The notes: generated from the sequence alone by a model not told the origin. DNA of 64,000 nucleotides from Flavobacteriaceae bacterium (GCA_018646605.1 JABGUL010000033.1:1-64000); one strand, 5' to 3'. Shown: positions 1-9,275, numbered from the stretch's first letter. Program-made: numbers and translations.

Positions 1-460
1 CAAGTGGAGGGTTTTTCTTTTACATTAATGGACACAATCCAAATCTCTTCTAATCCCATGATATCATTGACTTAAGCTAGGATTACTTGTAGTGGTTTTA
101 GGGGGGAGTTGTTTGAGGAAAGTTTGTAGTGTGTTTTGAAATAAACCCCATTCTCTATATCTTAGAAGTATTATTAATCATAATTAAATGTCTATAAAGT
201 ATTGTAAAATATAGATTTTAAGCCAATTTTCAACTAAACTGATTAATGTCTAATTTGCATAAGTTATACTCCCGCCTCGAGTACTTTAAGAATCCGTAAC
301 AAACTATCTATTAGTTGGTTGCGGATTTTCATTATCTATTTATTAAGAAAAATTTATTTTCTCTTTGCAGTGAAATGTGAACTCTTAAAATTAAATCCAT
401 TTTCATTTTAGGATGTATCGCTGAGGCTTATAAATTAACAAAAGGTTATATATTTGGAAT
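1..460. other. Non-coding stretch at the window edge
   Basis: I see no convincing open reading frame here on either strand. The sequence is very AT-rich with scattered stops. The only structured element is the hairpin at 290-330. A gene ending just left of the window cannot be excluded. Confidence 0.5.
290..330 (+). terminator. Long hairpin followed by T-run
   Basis: Bases 291-300 (AATCCGTAAC) pair fully, with one G-T, with 318-327 (GTTGCGGATT). Inside the loop 302-306 (AACTA) also pairs with 312-316 (TAGTT). A TTTTC stretch follows the 3' arm. This is the shape of a rho-independent terminator, presumably for something transcribed from left of the window. Confidence 0.55.
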
Positions 461-745
461 ATGAATAAAACTACTAAAAGTTTAAAAGCACTTAGCAATC
501 GACTGGACAAAGAAGCCGAACACTTCGATAACTTGATTGATATACTAAACTCAGACAAAAGCAAAAAAGAAATAATTGAAGGTGTAAAAAGAGAGTTACT
601 TCTCGGACAACTCAAAAGGAATATTGTTGTAACTCAGGAAATAGCAAACTTAACAAAAGGGGATGCCATTATAGATGCGGAGGGGTTAAGAATTTTAGCC
701 TACACTGAGGATGTTTTAAAAGAGACATCCCAAGTCGACGGCTAA
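461..745 (+). CDS. Hypothetical protein, possibly frameshifted near its C-terminus
   Basis: I do not recognise this 94-residue protein. It is charged and probably mostly helical, with no signal peptide or membrane segment. Its stop is at 743-745, but the +1 frame continues without a stop to a TAG at 828-830. That frame gives a sensible helical tail (KSTAKWLSFIEEIFKGI). The join would fall near 725-740. So the intact gene may run to about 830, with a single-base indel here or a sequencing error. There is no clear operon partner, and the next gene is on the opposite strand. Confidence 0.5.
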   Translation: MNKTTKSLKALSNRLDKEAEHFDNLIDILNSDKSKKEIIEGVKRELLLGQLKRNIVVTQEIANLTKGDAIIDAEGLRILAYTEDVLKETSQVDG

Positions 746-826
746 ATGGCTAAGTTTTATTGAAGAGATTTTTAAAGGAATAGAGACCCCAAATGAATTC
801 TTAATGTTAATTACTTCAAATTTCAA

Positions 827-1597
827 TTAGGGCTTAAGAATAAGTTTCCTTATACAAATAAATACGATTATTAAAACGGAATACCCAATAAAAAAAGGGA
901 TAACAAATCTTTGGAGTTCAAATACCAACATGAGCGCCATAAGTAATAATTGAAACCCCAATCCATACAAAGAGATTAGTGTCATAAACCACTTTGGAAA
1001 CGGATGACAATACCTTGCGTTTTTATCCATGTAATACATACACTTGTCAAAACATATATATAAAACATTATAGATATTGTAAAATAGATTTACTCTAGAC
1101 TGACTTTCTCCCTTGAAAGCATTTGGTTTGGTATTTTCAATCACCCGACTGGTGGTATCACCCGCAACGGAATTCCTTAAAATCACATAATAGTAGTTAT
1201 AAAGTGTTCCTTGAAGTTGGATCCCTATAAAAGCGATTAGCATATAAATAATGGAAATATCAGTGATATACCAAAAGGCTAGCAAAAAACAAAAGTTAAG
1301 CACTAAATCTGCAATAGAATCATAATACCGCCCAACATACGAGGGATTTTTTTTTAGTCGGGATAGTTCTCCGTCTGCAGCATCTAAAATGGATTTTAAT
1401 ATTATCAAAAAAGCGGCTGTTATCAAGTAACCATTTATCAAAAATCCAATAGCTATAAGTCCTGTGATGATAAACATGGAAGTTACGTGAATCGCTGTTA
1501 AATTTGTGTCCTGAAGTTTAAACGCAATCCAATGCCCCGGCGAACGGCCATAATCAGATAAGTCTAAAAATTGATACTTTTTCGGTAATTTTGACAT
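827..1597 (-). CDS. CDP-alcohol phosphatidyltransferase family membrane protein
   Basis: A 256-residue integral membrane enzyme expected to move a phosphoalcohol from a CDP-activated donor onto an alcohol acceptor in phospholipid synthesis. The family signature is visible as D72-x2-D75-G76 ... R80 ... G89-x3-D93-x3-D97; the usual Ala before Arg is Ser79. Several hydrophobic helices surround it. The acceptor cannot be deduced, and the family also contains PgsA, PssA and inositol or choline enzymes. It stands alone, 153 bases from the DoxX-like gene transcribed in the same direction. Confidence 0.8.
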   Translation of the reverse strand: MSKLPKKYQFLDLSDYGRSPGHWIAFKLQDTNLTAIHVTSMFIITGLIAIGFLINGYLITAAFLIILKSILDAADGELSRLKKNPSYVGRYYDSIADLVLNFCFLLAFWYITDISIIYMLIAFIGIQLQGTLYNYYYVILRNSVAGDTTSRVIENTKPNAFKGESQSRVNLFYNIYNVLYICFDKCMYYMDKNARYCHPFPKWFMTLISLYGLGFQLLLMALMLVFELQRFVIPFFIGYSVLIIVFICIRKLILKP

Positions 1598-1669
1598 TTG
1601 TAAAACTTAAAGAAAAATTATTTGTTAAAAGTACAACGATTTTTTCGCTTTGTTTTTTAAATAATTAAA

Positions 1670-1690
1670 GCCTTCACTATAAGTCAAGGC
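1670..1690 (-). terminator. Weak hairpin downstream of the DoxX-like gene
   Basis: On the minus strand GCCTT/AAGGC arms (1686-1690 and 1670-1674) enclose an 11-base loop, followed by TTTAATTATTT. It could end transcription of the DoxX-like gene. The stem is only five pairs, so support is weak. Confidence 0.25.
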
Positions 1691-1750
1691 ATTCTTTAAA
1701 TAGTTGTCTTTCCTCTCTCGATTCAATAGTTTTTATGCAATTAGATTTGG

Positions 1751-2137
1751 CTATGCTAATGCAATGCCAATCATTGCTAAAACAAAATAAATTGCAATTG
1801 TTTTTGCACCATCATAATTTTTAGAAACACGCTGACCAAATAAAAGAACTAACAGCGCAAGAGACCCTATAATTAAACCGAGTAATCCAATAAAGTTAGA
1901 GGCGTTAAAAATAAAACTGAAAATTCCTACTAAACACAATATTCCAGAAATTAATTCCAAAATAGTAACTACAACTAAAGCAAGGGTAATTATTGGCGGT
2001 GAAAAATGGATTTTTAATAAATCATTCAAATAGGCTAAGTTTCCCTTGTAGTCAATGATTTTATCCACACCACTTTGAATAAATACAATTAAAAAGAAAG
2101 CTAAAACAAAAAGGAAGGCAATTTTTTCTGGAATCAT
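1751..2137 (-). CDS. DoxX-like small membrane protein
   Basis: A 128-residue protein with four hydrophobic segments (about residues 5-22, 48-70, 72-98 and 110-127), as in the DoxX family of inner-membrane proteins. The first helix is followed by an SGVDKIIDYKGN stretch typical of the family's first loop. Biochemical role is undefined; members are linked to respiratory or redox functions. The start is the first ATG after a stop-rich spacer. Confidence 0.65.
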   Translation of the reverse strand: MIPEKIAFLFVLAFFLIVFIQSGVDKIIDYKGNLAYLNDLLKIHFSPPIITLALVVVTILELISGILCLVGIFSFIFNASNFIGLLGLIIGSLALLVLLFGQRVSKNYDGAKTIAIYFVLAMIGIALA

Positions 2138-2275
2138 GTAAACAAATTTAATCTTTTAGAGTTGTATATAATATAAAAACTTATGTAGTTTTTAGGTATA
2201 AATATCTTCTAAAACTAATTTTTAAATCAATTAAACAAATTTTATTCATCTTTTTGTTTTGTATTTTTAGCTCTT

Positions 2276-2929
2276 ATGAAAAAGCAAGTTACCGTATTTG
2301 GTGCATCGGGTCTGATTGGAGGTTTTTTGATTCAAAACCTTATAGAAGACGTGTCAATCTCTAAAATTCATTTAGTATCCAGAAATTCTAAAAATGTAGA
2401 ACATGAAAAAATTGTTGTACACCTAATTGATTTTTTAAACTCAACTGAAATAGAAAACTGTGTACGGGAAAGTACTACAGTTTTTTCAGCTATTGGAACT
2501 ACTCAAGCCCGAGTGGGTGGAGATAAAGCGGCCTATAGGAAGATTGATTATGATATTAATCTGCGTATTGCAAAGTGCTGTTTGAAACTAAAAATAGATC
2601 AGTTTCAATTGGTGTCTTCTGGAGGGGCAGATGCTTCAAGTACTAATTTTTATTTAAAATTAAAAGGTGAAATTGAACGAGATATTTTTGATTTGGGTCT
2701 GTCTTCTACAATTATTTTTAGACCTTCACTTTTATTAGGTATACGAAAAGAATTTAGATTTGGGGAGCGATTTGCACAGCTGTTGATGCCACTGTTTTCT
2801 TTTTTATTTCCAGCAAATTATAAGCCTATAAAAGCAGAACTAGTTGCCTCCAAAATGAATGTCTATTCCAAGTTAAGTTTGACTGGAAACCATATCATTT
2901 CAAATAAAGAATTACTCAAGGAGGATTAG
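2276..2929 (+). CDS. NAD(P)-binding oxidoreductase (atypical SDR, HTATIP2-like)
   Basis: A 217-residue Rossmann-fold protein. The N-terminus carries the dinucleotide-binding motif G9-x2-G12-x2-G15 directly after the first strand, as in atypical short-chain dehydrogenases of the NAD(P)H-binding (HTATIP2/YbjT) type. A second-strand segment (HLVSRNS) and a VSSGGADASS segment fit that subgroup. Substrate unknown. It is convergent with the 824-residue lipoprotein gene and their ends overlap by four bases. Confidence 0.7.
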   Translation: MKKQVTVFGASGLIGGFLIQNLIEDVSISKIHLVSRNSKNVEHEKIVVHLIDFLNSTEIENCVRESTTVFSAIGTTQARVGGDKAAYRKIDYDINLRIAKCCLKLKIDQFQLVSSGGADASSTNFYLKLKGEIERDIFDLGLSSTIIFRPSLLLGIRKEFRFGERFAQLLMPLFSFLFPANYKPIKAELVASKMNVYSKLSLTGNHIISNKELLKED

Positions 2930-5400
2930 TTTGCTAGGCTAAGTTGTTCAGGTTTTCCTTTAAATCGAATTTCAACTTTCACTTTTGGCGTTTCGCTATC
3001 AGAGTTAAACGTACATGAAAAATTCAAAGTGTGTGTCCCTTTGGACACAGTCAACATTTCTTTAGAGACACTTATTCGGCTAACTTCTTGCCAGTTTTTA
3101 TTGTATAAAATAGCATGGGAATCACCATCGTATTTAAGGATTTGCCCAACATTAATTTGAATGGGTATAGAAACCTCTTTGTATTGATCAATTTCTATTT
3201 TTATGTTCCCAATCGATGTTTCCACAGGGGAAATTATAAATTGTAGCGCTTGTTGATCCCCGATGTTATCTACTTTAAAAGTTGAAAAAACAGGTTCTCC
3301 AGGTTGTCTAATTTTTTTATCATGTATAAATTTACCGGAATACATCTGGTAGAAATCCCATTGATTTTTTTCTTTTTTGCGAATGGAAAATTCTTTTTCA
3401 GTGTTTTGCATGAGTTGCTTTTGTTCTTTAGAAAATGCACCTCCTAAGCGTAACTTTTCCCAGTCTGCTATTTTACTTAATACGGTTTTAGAGTTTCCAT
3501 TTTCAGCTACTTCTTTAAAACCAGTTACAAAGGCAAAACCAGCGTCAAATCCTGCAGACCTTGCCAATAACCATTCGATATCTTCCAGGCTTGTTTCTGA
3601 AGTCATCTTAAACCATCCTAACATTCCAGGCATGTAATTTCTCTGAAAATAGTTTTGATTTTTTAATCGATAAGCCGTTTGACTTTCTCTAAAACCAGCA
3701 TACCAGGGTTCTCCCCAATTCATACGAGTGAAAATATGCCAAAAGAAATGGGTGGTTCTGCTAGCATCTATGATTAGGTGTTTTCTGATTTCTGGATTTA
3801 GGTTATTAAACCAGACATAAGGCATCAAGCTTTCTCCATATGTTCCTAAGCCTGTCGACCTATTTCCCTCCAAGCCATCAAAGGAAATTTGACTTAAGCC
3901 GGTTTGATTATAAAGATTGGCTATGTTTTTTGACATTTCAATAGTCAAATCTGCATCTGTTAAAAAGACTTTATAAGCATGATCTAATAGTTTTGAAATT
4001 TCTACTCCTTTCTCATGTTTTTTTGGTTTTGTATTAAAGGCTCCTCTTTGGCAGTCAAGTAATTTCCAAGGTGCTTCTAATGACACACTTCCGTAACGAA
4101 TCAATTCTTCTTCAATCCGAACCGTTTTCAGGGTATTGTTTTTCATCTGATTAAAAAAATCAGGGGATTCAATTAAGATTTCATTTTGTGTATTATCAAT
4201 GGATTGCGTTAAAACACTACTACCTACTTTGGCCAAGCGTTTGTCTGGAATCGGTGTAACAAAGGGGTCGTTAGGTGATATAAAATTGGATAAGGTGTGT
4301 GTGCCAAGACGAATTCCTTTTTCTTTTGCTTTTTCAACATAGGACCTAATTGTGGCATATCCTTTTGGGAAATATTTTTTGTCTAACTCAAAGTGTCCCC
4401 AGCTTTCAAAAGTTTTCCCGTAATAATATAGATAGTTTAATCCTGCTTGAGAAGTTATGTTGAGTGCTTTGTCAAAATCGGATTCAGTAAAACTCATAAT
4501 CATATAGGAAGCATTTACCCCTGATTTTGTTTTTACCCATTCACCATCTATCATCGGGTGGGGGAGTCCTTCCTCAACCTCTAAAGTTCCAATGGTTTTC
4601 AATACTTTATCTACAGGAACACCAAAGAGGGCAATTTTTGAACCGATCACTCCTCCATCATCATAGGGAGGGGCAAGAATTTTTTCATGGTTGAAATCGC
4701 TAATTAATCTACTCTGCATTCGGTTTCTTGTGTATGCCTGTAGGCTGCTTCCTCCAGGTACAGGCTTTGCTGCTTCTACTCTATATAATACTGGAGTTAC
4801 ATTTTCTGGATGTAAATCGGTAGGGTCTTCTTGATCAAAAATATCAAAGGCAGGCATTCTATCGCTTTCATTCCAAGGGTATCCTCCCAAGGTTTTGATG
4901 TTTAGTGATTGGATACCCATTGCAAAGGTGCTATCCCGAACGACCCCTACAGTTTCTCCAATGACACCATTGATTTTGTTGGTATAGGGACCCCATAAAA
5001 CTAAATCTAAAGTTTCAAAATTAACATTAGAAAGTGAGAGTAGTTCAAGGCTTAAATAAGAGGGATTTTGGCTAACAAGAAGTTCAGCTTTAATGGCATT
5101 CCCAAAATCAAGAGTTAGAATATTATCATTGTATTTCGCTTGTTTTGGCTTAAGATATTCCTTTTCAATCCGTAATGACATAATTGGGTTAAGACTATCT
5201 TTCAATTGATATTCTGTATTGCTATCAGCAGCTTTGAAACTGAGAAGGTATCCTTTCTCAGAAATACTTGTTTTAAAATGATCGGTCTCGAAATTTACTA
5301 AAACCGTTTGGGTTTCTTTTGAGCATTCTGTCATAAACGATAGAAAAAAAAGAAACGATAAAAAGCGATAAAAAGGACCGGATTTATATTTTTTGAGCAT
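2926..5400 (-). CDS. Large lipoprotein, putative TIM-barrel glycoside hydrolase
   Basis: An 824-residue exported protein with a lipoprotein signal (LSFMTEC, Cys about 26). The N-terminal third looks beta-rich. The middle (about 300-620) has barrel-like units, including NYLYYYGKTFESWGHF, GIRLGTHTLSNF and an acidic SFDGLEG segment that could carry a catalytic Asp. The C-terminal 150 residues again look beta-rich, like an accessory carbohydrate-binding domain. I cannot assign a GH family. It lies in the same-strand block with GH3, the sugar isomerase and CotH, which suggests glycan breakdown at the outer membrane. That role is inference from architecture and neighbours. Confidence 0.55.
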   Translation of the reverse strand: MLKKYKSGPFYRFLSFLFFLSFMTECSKETQTVLVNFETDHFKTSISEKGYLLSFKAADSNTEYQLKDSLNPIMSLRIEKEYLKPKQAKYNDNILTLDFGNAIKAELLVSQNPSYLSLELLSLSNVNFETLDLVLWGPYTNKINGVIGETVGVVRDSTFAMGIQSLNIKTLGGYPWNESDRMPAFDIFDQEDPTDLHPENVTPVLYRVEAAKPVPGGSSLQAYTRNRMQSRLISDFNHEKILAPPYDDGGVIGSKIALFGVPVDKVLKTIGTLEVEEGLPHPMIDGEWVKTKSGVNASYMIMSFTESDFDKALNITSQAGLNYLYYYGKTFESWGHFELDKKYFPKGYATIRSYVEKAKEKGIRLGTHTLSNFISPNDPFVTPIPDKRLAKVGSSVLTQSIDNTQNEILIESPDFFNQMKNNTLKTVRIEEELIRYGSVSLEAPWKLLDCQRGAFNTKPKKHEKGVEISKLLDHAYKVFLTDADLTIEMSKNIANLYNQTGLSQISFDGLEGNRSTGLGTYGESLMPYVWFNNLNPEIRKHLIIDASRTTHFFWHIFTRMNWGEPWYAGFRESQTAYRLKNQNYFQRNYMPGMLGWFKMTSETSLEDIEWLLARSAGFDAGFAFVTGFKEVAENGNSKTVLSKIADWEKLRLGGAFSKEQKQLMQNTEKEFSIRKKEKNQWDFYQMYSGKFIHDKKIRQPGEPVFSTFKVDNIGDQQALQFIISPVETSIGNIKIEIDQYKEVSIPIQINVGQILKYDGDSHAILYNKNWQEVSRISVSKEMLTVSKGTHTLNFSCTFNSDSETPKVKVEIRFKGKPEQLSLAN

Positions 5401-5524
5401 GAATAAGTGGATTTGTAAAGAATATTTTCATCTCGAATATAGCGTAAAATGAGTTTATTTGTATAGGGTTTCAATTTTTTCATTTAAAGAAAAATCAGAT
5501 TCTAATTCTATTATTTTCAGCGAG

Positions 5525-5552
5525 TTGTCTTTATATTATTTCTTTATATTTT
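5525..5552 (+). promoter_or_regulatory. Candidate promoter for the SnoaL-like gene
   Basis: TTG at 5525-5527 is followed after 17 bases by TATATTTT at 5545-5552. This is seven of eight matches to the Bacteroidota -7 box TAnnTTTG at a normal spacing, about 45 bases before the start codon. Confidence 0.35.
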
Positions 5553-5595
5553 TCAATATTCCTTATATTTAGATATAACTTTAAATCAATTTGAA

Positions 5596-6105
5596 ATGAA
5601 AAAAATAATTTTTTTATTAATTTCTTTACATGCAGTAAGCTGTGTACAAGCACCAAGTGAAGTTTGTAAAGATTTGGAAAGCAAACAAGTAAAGCTTGAA
5701 GCAGCAATAAATATGTATTCAACGGTTTGGAATAAAGTCTTTGAAACACGTGATGTTTCCCATATTGATGAGGCTAGTTTTGACAGCCAAGTTATTGTGG
5801 TTACATCTTCTGGAAATATCACAGGTATCCAGGGGTTTAAAGACTACTATGCGGGGTATTTTTCTGGATTTTCTGATCTTGAAGTTGAGATTGTTGAAGT
5901 AGTAGCTCAAGGGGACAGATTGGTCAAGCATTGGAGTCTTCAGGGAACTCATGATGGCGATTTATTTGGAATTCCAGCTACGAATAAACGTGTTGAAATT
6001 TCAGGCTTGACATGGGTAACATTAAAGGATGGAAAGATTGTTCAAGAGCAAGACTTTTTTGATAATTATTCCTTTTTGTCACAACTAGGATTGATAGAAC
6101 AATAA
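5596..6105 (+). CDS. SnoaL-like / ester cyclase-family lipoprotein
   Basis: A 169-residue exported protein with a lipoprotein signal (SLHAVSC, Cys16). Residues about 35-165 resemble the cone-shaped NTF2/SnoaL fold: an N-terminal helix before FETRDVSHIDE, then GIQGFKDYYAGYFSGF, then strands ending in FFDNYSFLSQLGL. Such proteins can be cyclases, isomerases or non-catalytic ligand binders, so the activity cannot be named. The gene is monocistronic, followed after 16 bases by a degraded esterase fragment. Confidence 0.65.
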   Translation: MKKIIFLLISLHAVSCVQAPSEVCKDLESKQVKLEAAINMYSTVWNKVFETRDVSHIDEASFDSQVIVVTSSGNITGIQGFKDYYAGYFSGFSDLEVEIVEVVAQGDRLVKHWSLQGTHDGDLFGIPATNKRVEISGLTWVTLKDGKIVQEQDFFDNYSFLSQLGLIEQ

Positions 6106-6121
6106 GTTCATACAGCGTGCA

Positions 6122-6313
6122 ATGGGAATAAAAACTCTTCTGAAATTATTTTTCTTAATCCCCCTTTATTCTATTTTTAAAAATGAAAATGGATTTATGA
6201 ATAATGAATTGTTAACTGATGGGATTCACCTGAATGAAAAAGGGTATCAAAAATGGATAGATTATATTAAACCTATTGTTTTTTCATACCGATTAACTCT
6301 TTTTTATTTATAA
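6122..6313 (+). pseudogene. C-terminal remnant of an SGNH/GDSL esterase
   Basis: This 63-codon frame encodes only the last block of an SGNH hydrolase: LYSIF, then LLTDGIHLNEKGYQKW, with the catalytic Asp and His of the DxxH motif. Compare the intact SGNH protein at 16933-17616, which has TTDGVHLTLEGY near its end. The blocks holding the catalytic Ser and Asn are absent and no upstream frame supplies them. The first dozen residues look like random run-in. It therefore reads as a deletion remnant. Its end overlaps the HAD gene by ten bases. Confidence 0.7.
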
Positions 6314-6966
6314 AAAAGACTACAAATTTTAGCATAAGTTATTTCACTAAATTCTTGAATAACTAAATCTGCTTGACTGTAATCCTGACTTTTTGAATGT
6401 AAACTATTATACCCTACACAATAAATTCCAGCGGCTTTTGCAGCTAAAATACCATTGGTAGAATCTTCAATCACCATACATTCTGAGACAGAACAGCCAG
6501 AAGCTTTAGCTGCGTTGATGAAAATTTCAGGATGTGGTTTAGATTCTTTAAGATCGGCTCCGCTTAGCTTCGCTTTAAAATATTGATCTAAATCAAAACG
6601 TTTAAAAATCCTATTAATATTTTCCATGGATGCTGAGGAAGCTACTATTAAAGTGATTCCATTTTGATGGTAGTTTTTTATCAATTCTAGTACTCCTTCC
6701 AAAAGGCAAAAGTCAGTATCATTCTCAAAAAGTGGAATAAAGTGTTTTCTTTTGGATACAACTAGAAGTTCAGGGGAGGTCTCAAGATTGAATTCATTAC
6801 AAATTTGTTCACAAATAGATAACGTTGCTTTACCAGTAAAAGAAGCGTAGAGTTCTGTTGAAACAGTGATGTCAAATTCTTCGAACATTTTTTCATACGC
6901 CTTGTGGTGAAGTGGTTCACTGTCCACAATAACACCATCCATATCAAATAAAACTGCTTTAAGCAT
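6304..6966 (-). CDS. HAD-superfamily phosphatase / beta-phosphoglucomutase-like
   Basis: A 220-residue cytosolic HAD hydrolase of subfamily IA. Motif I is FDMDGVIVDSEP (nucleophile Asp8, acid/base Asp10), motif II is VASSAS, the motif III Lys sits in KESKPHPEIF, and motif IV is VIEDSTNGI. The helical cap lies between about 16 and 85. Close relatives include beta-phosphoglucomutase and 2-deoxyglucose-6-phosphate phosphatase; the substrate is probably a sugar phosphate. It sits 47 bases downstream of the GH3 gene in the same direction, so it may be cotranscribed and act on the released sugar. Confidence 0.8.
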   Translation of the reverse strand: MLKAVLFDMDGVIVDSEPLHHKAYEKMFEEFDITVSTELYASFTGKATLSICEQICNEFNLETSPELLVVSKRKHFIPLFENDTDFCLLEGVLELIKNYHQNGITLIVASSASMENINRIFKRFDLDQYFKAKLSGADLKESKPHPEIFINAAKASGCSVSECMVIEDSTNGILAAKAAGIYCVGYNSLHSKSQDYSQADLVIQEFSEITYAKICSLFYK

Positions 6967-7013
6967 CTACATAATTTTAGTAAAAATGAGCATTGATTTA
7001 TTAAAATGTAAAT

Positions 7014-9275
7014 TTAATTTAGTTCAAAAGTCATTTTCTCTTTGGAGGTAGAATCGGTTCCAATAAAAACATGATAAGTACCGGGTTCGGCTTCCCATTT
7101 TTGATTTGCACTATAAAATTTTAAATCTGATTCTGTAAGGGTGAAACTCACTTCTTGAGTGGCGCCCGGTTCCAATTCAATGGCCTTGAAGCCTTTAAGT
7201 TCTTTTACAGGGCGAGTTGCACTAGCAAAAGGGTCTTGAATGTACAATTGAACAATTTCTTTACCTTTTACCTTTCCCGTATTTTTTATCGTAAAGGAGG
7301 CTTTGATACTGGAATTTTTAGTCATTTCAGTTTTATTTAATTGAAGCTTTGAATATTCAAATTTAGAATAGCTTAGTCCATATCCAAAGGGGTATAGAGG
7401 GCTATTTTTTTCATCTCCATAGTGAGACCAGAAAACACTCCCTGGATCCACTCCTTCTGTGCCAGGTCTACCGGTGCTTTTATGATTGTAATACAACGGA
7501 AGTTGACCAACGCTTCTTGGGAAACTCATAGGTAATTTACCACTTGGATTGTAATCTCCATACAACACTTGAGCAATAGCATTTCCGCTCTGAGTTCCTA
7601 ACTGCCATGCCTCTACAATTGCAGGAATATTCTCAGCAGCCCAATTCAAAATTAAGGGGCGCCCATTCATTAAGACTAAAACAATATTTGGATTTACAGC
7701 AGCTACTTCTTCCAATAACTCTTGTTGAAACCCAGGAAGATCTAATTTACTTCTGCTTCTTCCTTCTCCAGACTGAAATCCATGTTCACCCAAAACCATA
7801 ATTACGACCTCAACTTTTTTGGCAAGTGCTATAGCCTCATCAAAACCAGTTTTGTCAGTAGTATTAATTTGAACTTCCTCATGAAAGCCATCAGGGGTTT
7901 TGTTGATTAATTTCACCCCTTGAGCATGGCTAATATCGTTTCCTTTATAGTTTTTAAGGCCCTCTAGTACAGATATAGCAGTGTTGTTGTCTGCTCCTAT
8001 TCTCCAATTCCCAAGGGGACTGTTTTTATCAGCAGCCAAAGGACCAATCAGTCCTATTTTTACCCCATTCTTTTTGAGCGGAAGAATTTCATTTTCATTT
8101 TTTAAAAGTACAATCGATTTTTTTGCAACCTCTAGAGCTGCATCCATCATTTCTTTAGAGCCTGTAATTTCTTTTTCTTGCTCCTCATTGCAATAAAGAT
8201 AGGGGTCTTCAAAAAGGCCTAATTCAAATTTGACTTTCAGTATTCTACTAACTGCATCATCTATATGTGCAACTGAGATTTTATTTTCTTCTATGAGCTT
8301 TTCAAGTTCATAGATATAAATGGATGATTCCATATCCATATCAGAACCTCCTAAAAGAGCCAATTCTCCTGCATGATTATTGTCTTTTGCATATCCATGA
8401 TCAATCATTTCTCTTATAGAACCCCAATCAGAAACTACAAATCCATCAAAGTTCCATTCCCCTTTTAAAAGTTCTCTTTGGAGGAATGTGTCTGCTGTAG
8501 CAGGTATTCCATTGAGATCGTTAAATGAATTCATGAACGTTTTAATTCCGGCATCTACCGCCGCCTTAAACGGTGGTAATACAATATTATGAAGGGTATT
8601 CAAACCAATGTCTACGGTATTATAATCTTTTCCTGCTTCTGCAAATCCATACGCTGCAAAATGTTTTGCAGTGGCTGCAATGGTGAATGGCGATGCTAAA
8701 TCTTCTCCTTGAAAACCTCTTACTCTAGCTGCTGCAATTAAGCTTCCCAGGTAGGGGTCCTCTCCTGCACCCTCCATAACTCGACCCCAACGGGCATCAC
8801 GAGTGATATCAATCATAGGAGCAAAAGTCCAATTGATTCCAGCTGCTGCAGCTTCTTTTGCTGACAATTCTGCGGAAAGCTGAATGGCTTCTAAATCCCA
8901 ACTTGCGGATTCAGCAAGGGGAATAGGAAAAACAGTTTTGTATCCATGAATTAAATCAAAACCGATGATTAAAGGAATTCCTAAACGTGAATTTTCAACC
9001 GCAATTTTTTGGACTGCCTTTACTTCTTTAACCCCTCTTACATTAAGCATAGAACCAACCCAGCCATTAGCAAGATGGTCGTATTTAACTTTTGAATCAC
9101 CCCCTTCAGGAACTGGACCGGTAACATTCCAGAAACCATTATATTGATTCATTTGACCGATTTTTTCTTTAAGAGTCATTTTTGATAATAAGTCTGATAC
9201 TTTTTCATCAATACTTTTTTGAGCAATTGAAACGGTACTTATTAAAAGTGCTAGAAGAATAAATTTTAATTTCAT
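7014..9275 (-). CDS. bglX: Glycoside hydrolase family 3 beta-glucosidase
   Basis: A 753-residue exported enzyme with a signal peptide ending at about SIAQ (residue 19). The order is the usual GH3 one: N-terminal TIM barrel with the KHFAAYG and RWGRVMEGAGEDP motifs, the nucleophile Asp283 in VVSDWGS, an alpha/beta domain (MVLGEHGFQSGEGRSR), and a C-terminal fibronectin III-like domain from about 660. Length and order match periplasmic BglX-type beta-glucosidases that remove glucose, or sometimes xylose, from oligosaccharide ends. It heads the leftward block with the HAD phosphatase behind it. A -7 box lies at 9307-9314. Confidence 0.9.
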   Translation of the reverse strand: MKLKFILLALLISTVSIAQKSIDEKVSDLLSKMTLKEKIGQMNQYNGFWNVTGPVPEGGDSKVKYDHLANGWVGSMLNVRGVKEVKAVQKIAVENSRLGIPLIIGFDLIHGYKTVFPIPLAESASWDLEAIQLSAELSAKEAAAAGINWTFAPMIDITRDARWGRVMEGAGEDPYLGSLIAAARVRGFQGEDLASPFTIAATAKHFAAYGFAEAGKDYNTVDIGLNTLHNIVLPPFKAAVDAGIKTFMNSFNDLNGIPATADTFLQRELLKGEWNFDGFVVSDWGSIREMIDHGYAKDNNHAGELALLGGSDMDMESSIYIYELEKLIEENKISVAHIDDAVSRILKVKFELGLFEDPYLYCNEEQEKEITGSKEMMDAALEVAKKSIVLLKNENEILPLKKNGVKIGLIGPLAADKNSPLGNWRIGADNNTAISVLEGLKNYKGNDISHAQGVKLINKTPDGFHEEVQINTTDKTGFDEAIALAKKVEVVIMVLGEHGFQSGEGRSRSKLDLPGFQQELLEEVAAVNPNIVLVLMNGRPLILNWAAENIPAIVEAWQLGTQSGNAIAQVLYGDYNPSGKLPMSFPRSVGQLPLYYNHKSTGRPGTEGVDPGSVFWSHYGDEKNSPLYPFGYGLSYSKFEYSKLQLNKTEMTKNSSIKASFTIKNTGKVKGKEIVQLYIQDPFASATRPVKELKGFKAIELEPGATQEVSFTLTESDLKFYSANQKWEAEPGTYHVFIGTDSTSKEKMTFELN

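Noticed and set aside
264-283. GC-rich patch ending CCTCGAGTAC resembling the 3' end of a tRNA
   Set aside because: No T-loop or matching 5' acceptor arm is visible in the preceding bases, so it is not listed as a tRNA or attachment site.
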